Of a stretch of 64,000 nt of DNA, positions 7,801 to 16,930 are shown piece by piece; within the stretch, counting starts at the first letter, position 1; every line of letters starts with the position of its first letter. Source of the DNA: Bacillus methanolicus PB1. Its GTDB lineage: Bacteria; Bacillota; Bacilli; Bacillales; Cytobacillaceae. The stretch is from assembly GCF_000262755.1 (NCBI RefSeq), contig NZ_AFEU01000001.1, positions 496,001 through 560,000 on the forward strand. Reading direction: 5' to 3'. A program made the translations under genes and the position numbers. A model generated the notes under the pieces. That model was not told the origin of the DNA, ran no database searches, and worked only from the letters and a program-made list of their open reading frames with translations.

Positions 7801-10734
7801 TACTAATTTATTAGCCTTAATAAATCCAACTTCCAAAGCATGATCTATTAATTTTTTAACATATTCTTTATTGATTTCAGGAATATTTTTTATTCCCAAA
7901 GAAGTCATCGTATCCCTGCTATCAAAGACCGCTTCAGAATCTTTCGCACCGTCACCGTCTAATTGTGCAACCAATAAATTTCTAGCTTCCTCAGAAGTTT
8001 CTAGATTTAATACAAATTCTTCATATTCTATCTTATCCATCAATTCTACCTTATAACCCACTTTATTCAATAACTCTATAAATTTGCAATAATGAATAGG
8101 TTCTGGATGATTGACATGATAGACCCGTCTATCATGATGAGTTTTCAGCAGGGAAGTCGTTAAAACTGCACTGGCAAAATCAATGGGTGTAAAATCAACC
8201 ATCCAATTTACATCAGGTGCTTTTCCAACTAGTATCATTAATTTCATCATCCGATAAAATGCATTACGATCAATGTTCTCCTGAAATACTCCATCAGATG
8301 CTCTTCCCGTTAAATTTCCCATTCTATAAATAAATGATTGATAGCCTTCTTTGACTTTATCTAAAACCAATCTCTCAGCTTTCAATTTCGTGTCTGTATA
8401 CACATTATTTAATTGCAAATCCTCCGGAATATTGGTTTTTCCTTGTAACTCCATCCACTTTCCTTCTAATAGTAAATCTTCCACAGTTCCTACCGTTGAA
8501 ATATGATGGAATACCAAATCTGGATTCACATCCAATAGTTCTAACATATGTTTCGTACCTTCTACATTGACTTTCTCAAAATGCTGCCGCTCTCCATAAT
8601 GCCTAACATCCGCGGCACTATGTACAACAGCATCAGCTTTGAAAGCTAACTCCTTAAACTGGTCTACAGGCAACCCTAAAAATCTCTGTGTTAAGTTTCC
8701 ATTCACCACGTGAATATACTCATTCATCTCCATGTGAAAATATTTATTCAACTTTTCTTTCAATCGCTCTTCAGGTTGGTTTCCTCGCACAATCGCATAC
8801 ATATGAATTTTCTTATCGGCCAATCTTTTCAATAAGTGACTACCGAGGAATCCGGTTGCCCCTGTTAATATCACACTCTTTACTTTAGGTAAGATCTTAT
8901 CTACTTTTAACACAGGATATTCTTTTAATTGTACAAATGTTTTTTCTTTTACTTGAACCGCTTTTTTGTGCTCTTCCATTGTTTTTGCGGCTAATTTTTC
9001 TACTGTGCGCAAATCAAAGAAATCCTTAATAAATAATCCTCTATACTTTTTCTTTATCTCTGCTAATACTTCAATAATTTTTAAAGAATGTCCACCAACT
9101 TCAAAGAAATCTTCTTTTATTCCAATTCCTTCAATGTTTAATACTTTTTTCCACGCATTTAAAATATCTTCCTCTACCTGATTTCTAGGATGTACAATAT
9201 CATCGGTCACTAATATTACTCGATCAGCTTCAGTCATCGCTAATTTCTTTCTATCTACTTTTCCTGTAGGAGCAAAAGGCAACTCTTCAATTCTTTTCAT
9301 TTTAGAAGGAATCATGTAACGCGGCAATTTCTTTTTTAACTCATTGATAATAAAAGCATGGCCCAACTCATTCGTAGAAATGTAAAAAGCTTTTAATATT
9401 TTCTCTGCGTTGTCTTCTTCTACGACTACTACAGCATCATGAATTCCTTCAATCTGACACATCCGATTCTCAATTTCAGAAATCTCAATACGATGTCCTC
9501 GAATTTTAACTTGAGTATCTTTTCTATCGATAAACACTAAGTTCCCATCTTCTAATTCTTTTACTAGATCTCCGGATTTGTATACCATTCCTTCAAAAAT
9601 ATCCTCAAAAGGATTTTTAATAAACACTTCTGCAGTTTTCTCTGGTTGATTCAAATAACCTAAAGAAATACCTGCAGATGCAATCCACAATTCACCAATC
9701 TCGCCTACTTTACATCTCTCTTCTTTCTCATTCACTACATATAACTTAGTACCATCAATTGCTTTTCCAATTGGAACACTATACAAATTTTCATCTATTT
9801 CATCAGGTACCTTATAATACGAAGCCGCTACCGTCGTTTCCGTTGGTCCATATAAATTAAATAATGTCGTTTCATTTCCAAACTGCTTTTTAAAGTTTCT
9901 TGCAACCTCACCTGTTAGCAATTCTCCTGCTACTCCTATAGCCCTTACCTTTCCAAGTTTCCGTTTGCCATGTGTTTTAGCATATTTTGATAACTGGTTA
10001 CAAAATACAGTCGGTATGGCAGGAATGACAGTAATTCCTTCTCTATCGATTGTTTTAAGAAAATGTTCAGCAGACATTCTATCCTCATCATCAATTAAAT
10101 ACAAAATCGAACCATTAAATAAGGAAACAAATGTTTCAGGTACTGAAGCATCAAAACTAAACGTAGCAAATTGTAATACTCGATCTTCCGGTCTAATATT
10201 GAACACTCTCTGTTTCCATGAAACTAAATTTAATACCCCGACATGTCTCAATAAAGTACCTTTAGGATTGCCGGTAGTGCCTGATGTATAAATCACATAA
10301 GCTAAATCATTCTCTTGAATGTTTACCGATACATCTTCATCATTGTCAGCTAAACAATCCAACAATATATTTTTCGATCTTACATTTAGTTTTTTAATTT
10401 TTTCAAGCCAATCTGATTTCGTTATCAAAAATGGTGATTGAGTATCTACGATAATATATCGATTTCTTTCTTCAGGATGTGCTGGATCTAATGGTACATA
10501 CGCTCCACCAGCTTTTAAAATGCCTAAAATGGAGACTACAGTATCGACGCTTCTTTTAAGAAAAATGCTTACAAACTGTCCTTTTTTTAGTCCATTTTTT
10601 ATTAATTCCAAAGCTACACGCGACGATTTTTTATCTAGTTCTTTATATGTTAAATATCGATTCTTATCTTTAATCGCTATTTGATCCGGAAATTTTTTTA
10701 CAGATAATTTAAATCCTTCCACAATATTCTTCAT
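7783..10734 (-). CDS. Single-module NRPS: adenylation - carrier - thioester reductase
   Basis: 983 residues from the ATG at 10734 (GGAGGG, 6-base spacing). Adenylation domain, residues 1-500: VIYTSGTTGNPKGT (A3), FDAS (A4), NLYGPTETT (A5), YKSGDLV (A7), RGHRIEISEIE (A8), PTGKVDRKKL (A10). Carrier domain with phosphopantetheine serine in FFEVGGHSL (Ser 550). Reductase domain from about residue 615: ILTGATGFLGSHLL and catalytic YTDTK (Tyr 779, Lys 783). No condensation domain is present. The aspartate of FDAS usually contacts the alpha-amino group, so an amino acid substrate is likely. The expected chemistry is activation, thioester loading and NAD(P)H release as an aldehyde or alcohol; amino aldehydes can dimerise to pyrazines. 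The product is inference. Confidence 0.92.
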   Translation of the reverse strand: MKNIVEGFKLSVKKFPDQIAIKDKNRYLTYKELDKKSSRVALELIKNGLKKGQFVSIFLKRSVDTVVSILGILKAGGAYVPLDPAHPEERNRYIIVDTQSPFLITKSDWLEKIKKLNVRSKNILLDCLADNDEDVSVNIQENDLAYVIYTSGTTGNPKGTLLRHVGVLNLVSWKQRVFNIRPEDRVLQFATFSFDASVPETFVSLFNGSILYLIDDEDRMSAEHFLKTIDREGITVIPAIPTVFCNQLSKYAKTHGKRKLGKVRAIGVAGELLTGEVARNFKKQFGNETTLFNLYGPTETTVAASYYKVPDEIDENLYSVPIGKAIDGTKLYVVNEKEERCKVGEIGELWIASAGISLGYLNQPEKTAEVFIKNPFEDIFEGMVYKSGDLVKELEDGNLVFIDRKDTQVKIRGHRIEISEIENRMCQIEGIHDAVVVVEEDNAEKILKAFYISTNELGHAFIINELKKKLPRYMIPSKMKRIEELPFAPTGKVDRKKLAMTEADRVILVTDDIVHPRNQVEEDILNAWKKVLNIEGIGIKEDFFEVGGHSLKIIEVLAEIKKKYRGLFIKDFFDLRTVEKLAAKTMEEHKKAVQVKEKTFVQLKEYPVLKVDKILPKVKSVILTGATGFLGSHLLKRLADKKIHMYAIVRGNQPEERLKEKLNKYFHMEMNEYIHVVNGNLTQRFLGLPVDQFKELAFKADAVVHSAADVRHYGERQHFEKVNVEGTKHMLELLDVNPDLVFHHISTVGTVEDLLLEGKWMELQGKTNIPEDLQLNNVYTDTKLKAERLVLDKVKEGYQSFIYRMGNLTGRASDGVFQENIDRNAFYRMMKLMILVGKAPDVNWMVDFTPIDFASAVLTTSLLKTHHDRRVYHVNHPEPIHYCKFIELLNKVGYKVELMDKIEYEEFVLNLETSEEARNLLVAQLDGDGAKDSEAVFDSRDTMTSLGIKNIPEINKEYVKKLIDHALEVGFIKANKLVKEVLV

Positions 10735-10782
10735 TTGATACCCTCCATTCTTGTTGAATAACCCTCTTTTAGGAGGTTTCAA

Positions 10783-12528
10783 TTATATGTTAAATTGATC
10801 ACTAAGCTTTTTTAATTCTTTTGATGTTTCTGTTAAGTAACTCACTGTCTCTTTTATATTTTCAAACGAAGATTCTTGTTCCTGGATATTTTCTACAATA
10901 TCATCATATCTTTTAGTAATATTTTCAGCGTTGCTTGACAATTCAATAATCATAGCAGAAGATTCTTCAACTCCTGCAGAAATTTGTTGAGAGGAAGAAG
11001 AGACTACTTGCAATTTATTAGCTACTTCCAATATAGAATCATAAATCTTTCCAAATACTTCATTTGTACTTACTGTAATTTCAATCCCTTCACTCACATC
11101 ATTTTTTATGATTTCCATAGAATCTACTACTTTATTTACTTGTTCTTTTACTTTATCAATCAGTTTTTGTATGTTCTCTACCGAGTTTGCAGATTGCTCC
11201 GATAATTTTTTCACTTCATTTGCTACTACAGCAAATCCTTTCCCTTGCTCGCCTGCTCTGGCAGCCTCAATCGAAGCATTTAATGCCAATAAATTTGTAT
11301 TATTTGAAATATTGGTTATTACTTGTAATATTTCTTGAATTTCATCCGACACAATCACAAGCTCGTTGATTGCTTTATCGGAGTTTTCTACATTAAGATT
11401 AATTTTCTCCATCTGCTCTGCAACTTTATCAGTAGACGTTTTCCCAATATCAGAAAGCTTAGTTACCCCTTCTGAAAGCTCATAAACTTCATTCGTATTA
11501 TTGGCAATGCTAATTATTTCTTTAGAAATCTGTTCCACCGAAACCGAAGACTCATTAATAGATTTAGCTTGTCTTTCTAATAATTTTTGTACCGTTTCTA
11601 CCGAGTTTGTAATATTGTAAGCTGCTTTATAACTTGTTTCAAACGATGCATAAAGTCTTTCTGAATTCTCGGCAATCTCTTTCGAAGTATGTCGAATTCT
11701 ACTTACCGTACCTTTTATTACATTGATCATTCCATTAAACTTTTGATTCACCTGGCCTAATTCATCTTTTCCTTCTTTCACAGAAATATTCAAGTTTCCT
11801 TTACTTGCTTCTTCAATACCTTGCATTAAATTAGTTAACGGCTTTAATGAAATTTTTAATAAAAAATATTGCACTGCAATTAATAACATTAAAATAACAA
11901 TTAAAGAGATTCCTGAGTTGAACAGTAAATCTTTTTGCCCTTCCGCTATGTTTGAAGCATCTATATCAACTCCAAAATAAGCAAATACCTCACCTTTACT
12001 ATTTATAATCGGATGTAAAATTGTCATCCAAGTACCTAAATCATCTTTATAAATTTTAGTAAATTGAACTTTTTTTTCTTTCTTTAAATTCTTAATTGCT
12101 TCCACTACCACATCAGGCTGAGCATACATATCCCCTACTTTTAATCCTGATTCTCTCAACACCTCCCATATTTTGGTAGAATTCGCGACAATAGATGTTT
12201 CATTTCCATTCTTCCCCGCCAATTCAGTACCAAATATGTATCCTTGAGCAATATTCGGATTATATTCACTTAACTGATCTAATAAAGCAGTTAACTCTTG
12301 ATGTTCTTTACTTTTTATATCTTCGGTTTTATAAGCTTTTTTTACTTTATCGGCATCTATCTTCTTCATCCAAGATCTTGTAATTTCTTCCGATTGCTGT
12401 TTTAACTGATTTTCTAACAAATTACCTTGGATAATATAGCCCATCCCAATAAGTGCTACTCCTACAATCACAACACTCACTATCGAAAACAACATATTCT
12501 TGGTGAAAAAATTCATGTTTTTTAACAA
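10783..12528 (-). CDS. Methyl-accepting chemotaxis protein (Cache-HAMP-MCP)
   Basis: 581 residues. The TTG start has AGGAGG 8 bases upstream; the next ATG is too far from it. Layout: membrane segment about residues 12-33, an extracytoplasmic single-Cache-like sensor about 40-195 ([20 protein letters not shown]), second membrane segment about 203-226, HAMP, then a long coiled-coil signalling domain with the conserved hairpin tip ([20 protein letters not shown]). It should sense a small extracellular ligand and control CheA. It lies 48 bases upstream of the NRPS gene on the same strand with no terminator between, so the two are probably co-transcribed. No other chemotaxis gene is nearby. Confidence 0.93.
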   Translation of the reverse strand: MLKNMNFFTKNMLFSIVSVVIVGVALIGMGYIIQGNLLENQLKQQSEEITRSWMKKIDADKVKKAYKTEDIKSKEHQELTALLDQLSEYNPNIAQGYIFGTELAGKNGNETSIVANSTKIWEVLRESGLKVGDMYAQPDVVVEAIKNLKKEKKVQFTKIYKDDLGTWMTILHPIINSKGEVFAYFGVDIDASNIAEGQKDLLFNSGISLIVILMLLIAVQYFLLKISLKPLTNLMQGIEEASKGNLNISVKEGKDELGQVNQKFNGMINVIKGTVSRIRHTSKEIAENSERLYASFETSYKAAYNITNSVETVQKLLERQAKSINESSVSVEQISKEIISIANNTNEVYELSEGVTKLSDIGKTSTDKVAEQMEKINLNVENSDKAINELVIVSDEIQEILQVITNISNNTNLLALNASIEAARAGEQGKGFAVVANEVKKLSEQSANSVENIQKLIDKVKEQVNKVVDSMEIIKNDVSEGIEITVSTNEVFGKIYDSILEVANKLQVVSSSSQQISAGVEESSAMIIELSSNAENITKRYDDIVENIQEQESSFENIKETVSYLTETSKELKKLSDQFNI

Positions 12529-12659
12529 TTTTTATTCCTCCTCAAAATGAAGTAGCATTTTATTATGTAAATGCTAGTTTGCTGCTTGAATTTACATAAA
12601 TACAGATTGATTTTCAGACATATGTATAAACCATTTGAACTATTCTTTTACTTCACTTG

Positions 12660-12686
12660 ATTATACAACTTATGTCGATTTTTCAA
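12660..12686 (-). promoter_or_regulatory. Candidate promoter of the chemoreceptor-NRPS operon
   Basis: On the minus strand, TTGAAA and a perfect TATAAT are separated by 15 bases, about 130 bases upstream of the chemoreceptor start. The spacing is shorter than ideal. Confidence 0.4.
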
Positions 12687-12697
12687 TCTGAACTTAC

Positions 12698-12740
12698 AAA
12701 AAAAACTGTCCTCTTTAGTCTAGTAAACTAAAGAGGACAG
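12698..12740 (-). terminator. Strong Rho-independent terminator
   Basis: A 14-bp perfect stem (CTGTCCTCTTTAGT / ACTAAAGAGGACAG) is followed on the minus strand by about eight T. It lies 20 bases after the stop of the small open frame at 12759-12977 and insulates the chemoreceptor operon from upstream transcription. Confidence 0.85.
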
Positions 12741-12758
12741 GTGCTTGGACGAGTTCAT

Positions 12759-12977
12759 CTAAAAAACTTCGTAAAGAATCGAAACGAAATTTAAGACGAA
12801 GTGCAACTGGCTGGCATGTCTATTATAAATAGATGTAGCCCCTTTAGCTTTGCGTCCTACCCTTTCGAGCAGTTTGCCAAATAAATATGTAAATTTAAGA
12901 AATAGAACCAAAAGTGAGCCTCTACTATATATACCGGCAAAAGATAAGAAATTTTTACCTCGTTCAAAAAAATTCAC
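12759..12977 (-). pseudogene. Possible gene remnant, 72 residues, unrecognised
   Basis: An open frame with a GTG start but no good ribosome-binding site. It is basic and hydrophobic in the middle, and looks like the C-terminal end of a longer protein, because its stop is followed 20 bases later by a strong terminator. I do not recognise the family; a transposase end is one guess given the mobile elements nearby. Confidence 0.3.
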
Positions 12978-13310
12978 AAATTCGTCACATATCGTTCTTA
13001 TTATTTGTGAAATTTAATGAGCGTATTGAACAATTTACCCCGTATTTAGAATTTTAGGTTACATTATTACACATTTCTCTTCGTATGAAGCAGCACATAT
13101 ATAGCTGACATCGGTTTGCCCCCCTAATTTGGACACATTTTATGAAACAGATTCATTTTAGTATTTCATTTCGTTGTTTGCTATCCGTTTGCTAACAAAA
13201 GATTATTGATATTATTTAATTCATTTTCAAAATTTCTGCACATGAATCCATCCTTTATTGAATCTATAAACATATAATAGTACATATGTTCGTAATTATA
13301 CACAAAAAAA
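12978..13310. other. Non-coding AT-rich spacer
   Basis: No gene seen. A CCCCCCTAATTTGGACA segment at about 13119-13136 resembles insertion-sequence ends, but no partner end or transposase goes with it. Confidence 0.4.
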
Positions 13311-13467
13311 GAGGTTGTCTCAAAAGCCCAAGGGTCAGACCACTAGCCTTGCAAAGGTTACAAATTCAGGAAAATAAAAAAAGGTTTACTAAAAAGAAAA
13401 AAACTCCTATTGTAGAATTGTTAGCTTGTTGTCCCATCAACAAGTTTTCTACAAAGGAGTTTTTATC

Positions 13468-14682
13468 ATGAGCAATGTAAATATAGCTCAACCATCTGTT
13501 GTTCGTCAATGTTTTTCCCTTTTATCTACGGAAAAGCTTTCCTGTCCTCTTTTAAACTATGATCAAAAAAAATTAAGAGCTGATGCCCTTGTAAAAATTT
13601 TTGTTGCTGCTCAGCTGGGTAATTGGAGCTCATATACTGATATAGAGGAGAAATTACGGGCTGATAAAGACCTCATGAAAAGCCTAAATTTAGAAAGCAT
13701 AAGTGGTTCACAACTAAGCCGTAGGATAAATGAATTACCAACTGAATGGGTACAAGATCTTTTTTTTCGAGTGGTCAAAGATATTGAAATTCAAACTAGA
13801 AATTTATCTGGTCTACCAAAGGGAATTGGGAGATTAGCCATAATTGACTCTTCTTCCTTTAAGCTGCCTGAACAGTTAGCTAACTGGGCTTATGTATCAA
13901 AAAATTCTACTCAGGTAAAAATGCACACCCGTTTAGTGGTAGCTTCTCCAGACATTGCTTTTCCAGACCAAATTATTCCATCAACTGGAAATGTCAGTGA
14001 TTTTGAAGGTTCCGACTTCCTTGTGGTTGAATCTGATTCAACTTACGTCATGGATCGTGGATATGCTTCTCATAAAAAAATCAATAACTGGGCGGAACGT
14101 GGTATTTCTTTCATTGTAAGAATTAAAGAGCAGCACAAGGTAATCTATCTCGATAGAAAAATTTTAAACCATCCGTTGATTCGTATGGATGCGACAGTAA
14201 AGATTGGTGTAACCTCGAACGAGAAATTGCACCCGGTACGTCTCGTCGAATTTTTTGATGAAGAAGGACATCTATACCGAATTATTACCACACGCTTTGA
14301 CTTACCGCCTGAACAAATAATGGAAATCTACCGTCATCGGTGGGCGATTGAGATCTTCTTTAGATGGATTAAACAACATCTTCGTTCAACCAAAATTTGG
14401 AGTACAAAACCCCAAGGAATCTGGAATCAGATGTTTCTTTCGCTGATTGCCTATGGGCTAGTACTACAAATAAAACTAAAGACACAAACGAAAAAAACAA
14501 TATGGGGAGTACTGCGGTTAATCCGAACCTATTTACATTTATCTTGGCAGGAATTTGAAAAAGAACTGAATCGAAGGTGTACAAGGACATCAAAAGGGCG
14601 ACAAAAAGTACCTAAAAAAAAGGAAGAAGACTTAGTTTTTGCAGAAAAAGTAGCAATGATAAAGCCAAAAAAGGAAAAATAA
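13468..14682 (+). CDS. IS4-family (IS231-like) transposase
   Basis: 404 residues from the ATG at 13468 with AAAGGAG upstream. It is a DDE transposase: first aspartate in IIDSSSF, second in YVMDRGYAS, and the YREK-type signature as YRHRWAIEIFFRWIKQHL near residue 295. The C-terminus is rich in lysine and arginine. The frame is intact, so the element may be active. An in-frame start further upstream has no ribosome-binding site. Confidence 0.93.
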   Translation: MSNVNIAQPSVVRQCFSLLSTEKLSCPLLNYDQKKLRADALVKIFVAAQLGNWSSYTDIEEKLRADKDLMKSLNLESISGSQLSRRINELPTEWVQDLFFRVVKDIEIQTRNLSGLPKGIGRLAIIDSSSFKLPEQLANWAYVSKNSTQVKMHTRLVVASPDIAFPDQIIPSTGNVSDFEGSDFLVVESDSTYVMDRGYASHKKINNWAERGISFIVRIKEQHKVIYLDRKILNHPLIRMDATVKIGVTSNEKLHPVRLVEFFDEEGHLYRIITTRFDLPPEQIMEIYRHRWAIEIFFRWIKQHLRSTKIWSTKPQGIWNQMFLSLIAYGLVLQIKLKTQTKKTIWGVLRLIRTYLHLSWQEFEKELNRRCTRTSKGRQKVPKKKEEDLVFAEKVAMIKPKKEK

Positions 14683-14733
14683 TAAACGAAGTATAAATTA
14701 CAATTAATATACATAAATTCAAATAAATGGGAC

Positions 14734-14769
14734 AAAAAAGGCTAACTTAAATGGAGTTAGCCTTTTTTG
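14734..14769 (+). terminator. Terminator of the IS4-family transposase
   Basis: AAAAAGGCTAACT / AGTTAGCCTTTTTT forms a stem of about 13 bp with a 7-base loop and T run, inside the right end of the insertion sequence. Confidence 0.85.
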
Positions 14770-14950
14770 CATCTAGATTAAAAAAGATTATGTTAAATAA
14801 AGTAAAATATTGAATTTATTTACTTTTATGCAAGGCTAGTGGGGTCAGACCCCATAACACAATATATAGGACATAATATTGGATAAATGTGCTATATATT
14901 GATAAATGTGCATGGGGTCAGACCCTTATGAGACAGCCTCCTTCTTGTGA

Positions 14951-14992
14951 TGATCTGTGACGGGCTCGAACCGCCGACCCCAACCCTGTCAA
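14951..14992 (-). pseudogene. 3' half of a split host tRNA-Val(GAC)
   Basis: Read on the minus strand this gives the 3' side of the anticodon stem, a 5-bp T arm (GGCGG-TTCGAGC-CCGTC), the 3' acceptor strand ACAGATC and discriminator A. The acceptor strand pairs perfectly with GATCTGT of the 5' half at 53523-53563. Joined at the shared ACCCTGTCAA, the two halves make a normal tRNA-Val with anticodon GAC. Confidence 0.9.
14983..14992. other. Left attachment core (attL)
   Basis: ACCCTGTCAA is shared exactly with 53523-53532 and lies in the anticodon stem-loop of the split tRNA-Val. The sequence diverges on both sides, as expected for the overlap region used by a tyrosine integrase. Confidence 0.85.
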
Positions 14993-15122
14993 AGTAGCAT
15001 TTTTGTTTTCTGACTGATTTCATGTAATTGCATTTAGCCTTATCTACTATGTGTTTAAGCGGGTTTAAAGAGATTTAATTTCTTATCTAGCATTATCTAA
15101 CTCTATCATTTTTTATCTACTA

Positions 15123-15150
15123 CTTCACCAAAAATTCACCGTGATTCACC
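15123..15150. promoter_or_regulatory. Candidate integrase arm-binding sites, left end
   Basis: Three close direct copies of TTCACC (CTTCACC, AAAATTCACC, GATTCACC) lie about 130 bases inside the left junction. Matching copies occur at 53338-53377 inside the right junction. The N-terminal domain of such integrases binds direct repeats at the element ends. Confidence 0.6.
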
Positions 15151-16030
15151 ACGTAGATTCCTCTTTAATATTGTATGCTTCTAAATATTCTTCCTCAGAA
15201 TATATTTTTATAATATTTGAGAATGGAATAACCTCATGAGGTTTGATATATGAGAAACCTTCCTCTGCACCATCATAAAAAATATCATCATGTATACGAT
15301 AAAGAGATTTTTTAATAATTGCTTTCACCATTTCTAATTTTAGTGCTTCTTCCTCCCAATCCTCATCTACATAATTCAAAAAAGAGTAATTTGTATATTT
15401 GGAAAGAGGAGCAAAAAACTTTATAACATAACATTTATTATCTTTGTTTTGTTTCCAAATATTTTCGATATCACTATTCCTTAATAAATTTGCTAAATTT
15501 ATTAAGAACTCCGGTCCTCTTCTGATATCTCCATCATAATTTAATACATTCTTATCATAGAAAAAAGAATTTATTTGAAAGTCTATGAACAACTTGTGAA
15601 TGACAGAATTCAAAGATTCATCCTTGCTTCCCGCATTAATCCCATTATATTTCTTACTAATATCATACACTTTGTCCTTATAATGAATCTCTTTATTTTC
15701 TACATCAATTGTTATTCCCATACTTTTTAGATATCTATTTAGTGGAGTATCAAGTGTTACTGCCTTTTGTAGATCCATCAAACCGAATTTTTTAATAGTG
15801 GCACAGTTATCGTTATTTGTTGTTACATGCAAAGAGACAGGTAATAGTTCTTTTGAAAGTAATTTTTCTTCAGAAATATTAAAGGCTTCAATGAAATCTT
15901 CTGATGAAATATCTCCTTTATTATTAGCAATAAACTTAACAATTTCCCGTTCATTTAAATCTAAAAATGCTTCTAGTGATTTTAATGCTTCTTCACAAGA
16001 AGTTATATCAAATATCAGTTGTTCTGTCAT
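15146..16030 (-). CDS. Hypothetical protein, 294 residues, possible ADP-ribosyltransferase-like segment
   Basis: Not recognised with confidence. Residues about 65-95 carry SLHVTT, then CATIKKFGLMDLQKA. This H-x-T-T followed by I-x3-GL arrangement resembles the first strand and helix of the ADP-ribosyltransferase/RNA 2'-phosphotransferase fold, but that is only a visual analogy. Soluble, acidic, no membrane segment. It is the leftmost gene of the element, next to the Xis-like gene, a position often used for accessory toxin or defence genes. Confidence 0.6.
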   Translation of the reverse strand: MTEQLIFDITSCEEALKSLEAFLDLNEREIVKFIANNKGDISSEDFIEAFNISEEKLLSKELLPVSLHVTTNNDNCATIKKFGLMDLQKAVTLDTPLNRYLKSMGITIDVENKEIHYKDKVYDISKKYNGINAGSKDESLNSVIHKLFIDFQINSFFYDKNVLNYDGDIRRGPEFLINLANLLRNSDIENIWKQNKDNKCYVIKFFAPLSKYTNYSFLNYVDEDWEEEALKLEMVKAIIKKSLYRIHDDIFYDGAEEGFSYIKPHEVIPFSNIIKIYSEEEYLEAYNIKEESTW

Positions 16031-16120
16031 TCTATATCCTCCTTTATATTCAGTTAAAAATATTCTATCAATAATTGTTATATTTTTCCTTATTTTTTTA
16101 TAAAAAAAAGAGATTACATC

Positions 16121-16330
16121 TTAAGATGCAACCTCTTTTGAAGAATATAGCCAGTCAAGGAATACTTTTTTACTTACTCTTATCTGTTTTCCAACTCTGA
16201 CCGTGTGGAACTCTCCACTGTTCAGCAATTCATACGCAGAAGTTGTTCCTATACCTAGAATATCTCTTATGTCTTCAGCAGTGAGAACAAAAGGGATATC
16301 CTCTTCAGATGTGTATATCTTTTTAGCCAT
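16121..16330 (-). CDS. Excisionase-like helix-turn-helix protein
   Basis: 69 residues from the ATG at 16330, 7 bases after GGGGGT. It carries a MerR/Xis-type winged helix (LTAEDIRDILGIGTTSAYEL, then VRVGKQIRVSKKVFLDWL), the signature of small excisionases that direct an integrase toward excision. Its place near attL, opposite the integrase near attR, fits. It could also act as a transcription factor. Confidence 0.8.
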   Translation of the reverse strand: MAKKIYTSEEDIPFVLTAEDIRDILGIGTTSAYELLNSGEFHTVRVGKQIRVSKKVFLDWLYSSKEVAS

Positions 16331-16347
16331 GCAGGATACCCCCTTTT

Positions 16348-16590
16348 TTAGTAAATGAAACAAAACTTTCTAACTGATTTAGAACTTGCCTCCTCTTCTG
16401 TACTAACTTTAAGTCCATCTGCGAATTCCAAGAAATGTTTAACAGTGTTCGGTATTATCATTTGATATCTAGTTAATGCGTCTGATACTCTTTTAAAATT
16501 ATTGATAAATTCTTCTATTTTGGTTTCTCTGTGGACGTATTGTATTACTAACTTTCCTTCTAATAATGTTTGTTCAATCAAATTTTTCAT
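16348..16590 (-). CDS. Hypothetical protein, 80 residues
   Basis: Unrecognised small soluble protein with an excellent GGAGG site before the ATG. It precedes the Xis-like gene by 17 bases and is probably co-transcribed with it. Its leader (16591-16656) contains a segment complementary to the ribosome-binding site, shared with the gene at 16697-16930. Confidence 0.65.
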   Translation of the reverse strand: MKNLIEQTLLEGKLVIQYVHRETKIEEFINNFKRVSDALTRYQMIIPNTVKHFLEFADGLKVSTEEEASSKSVRKFCFIY

Positions 16591-16656
16591 AATTAATCTC
16601 CTCCTAAAATGGAATATTTTTTGGTATAAAACCCCTCTGTGTATTTTTTAGGAGGT
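16591..16656 (-). promoter_or_regulatory. Leader able to mask the ribosome-binding site (copy 1)
   Basis: In the transcript, CCTCCTAAAA (16655-16646) is perfectly complementary over 10 bases to TTTTAGGAGG (16609-16600), the ribosome-binding site of the gene starting at 16590. The intervening sequence, including ATACACAGAG and TTTTATACCA, is nearly the same as in copy 2 at 16931-16993. Confidence 0.55.
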
Positions 16657-16696
16657 TTTATAAGGCAGGAAGACCTGCCTCATAATTTATTAGCGT

Positions 16697-16930
16697 CTAT
16701 AATATGTTGAAGTATGCTTTTGATAAAACTTTACTAGATGCAGCATACTCCAACATTGAAAAGATTGATTGAGCGAATTTTGGTAATTCATCAAGTTCCT
16801 TGAGAAATTGTTCTTCTTCGAAAATGTTTTCTAAATTTCCTTCGAAGTGAATTTCTCTTGTTTGTTGCCCTTCCTTTTCGATTAATAATGTAAACATAAA
16901 AGATTTGTAAGGTTTGTCTACTATTTGCAT
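16697..16930 (-). CDS. Hypothetical protein, 77 residues
   Basis: Unrecognised small acidic protein. The ATG follows TAGGAGGAGTGCAAA. It shares its leader architecture with the next gene downstream (16348-16590) although the proteins are not obviously similar. This suggests the two are under the same post-transcriptional or promoter control. Confidence 0.65.
   Translation of the reverse strand: MQIVDKPYKSFMFTLLIEKEGQQTREIHFEGNLENIFEEEQFLKELDELPKFAQSIFSMLEYAASSKVLSKAYFNIL

Larger units (their letters stand above)
13341..14841 (+). mobile_element. IS231-like IS4-family insertion sequence
   Basis: About 1.5 kb with 13-bp perfect terminal inverted repeats (CACTAGCCTTGCA / TGCAAGGCTAGTG) around one transposase gene. 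It is flanked by direct repeats of GGGTCAGAC, as expected for target duplication. The target GGGTCAGACCC fits the GGG-N5-CCC preference known for IS231. The exact edges are uncertain by 1-2 bases. Confidence 0.8.
13311..14940. repeat. Palindromic MITE/REP element interrupted by an IS231-like element
   Basis: The ends GAGGTTGTCTCAAAAG (13311) and CTTATGAGACAGCCTC (14940) are inverted repeats with two mismatches. Subtracting the insertion (13341-14841) leaves an element of about 130 bases with inner GGGTCAGACCC palindromes near both ends and an AT-rich centre. The same family occurs at 55509-55627. It begins about 10 bases beyond the 3' end of the host tRNA-Val half. Confidence 0.75.

Noticed and set aside
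13115-13140. End of an IS3- or IS481-type element
   Set aside because: A CCCCCCTAATTTGGACA segment looks like an IS end, but there is no matching second end, duplication or transposase.
13311-13341. Taking 13311 and 14940 as the ends of the IS4-family element
   Set aside because: The perfect 13-bp repeats flanking GGGTCAGAC duplications lie further in; the outer repeats belong to a MITE that also occurs alone at 55509-55627.
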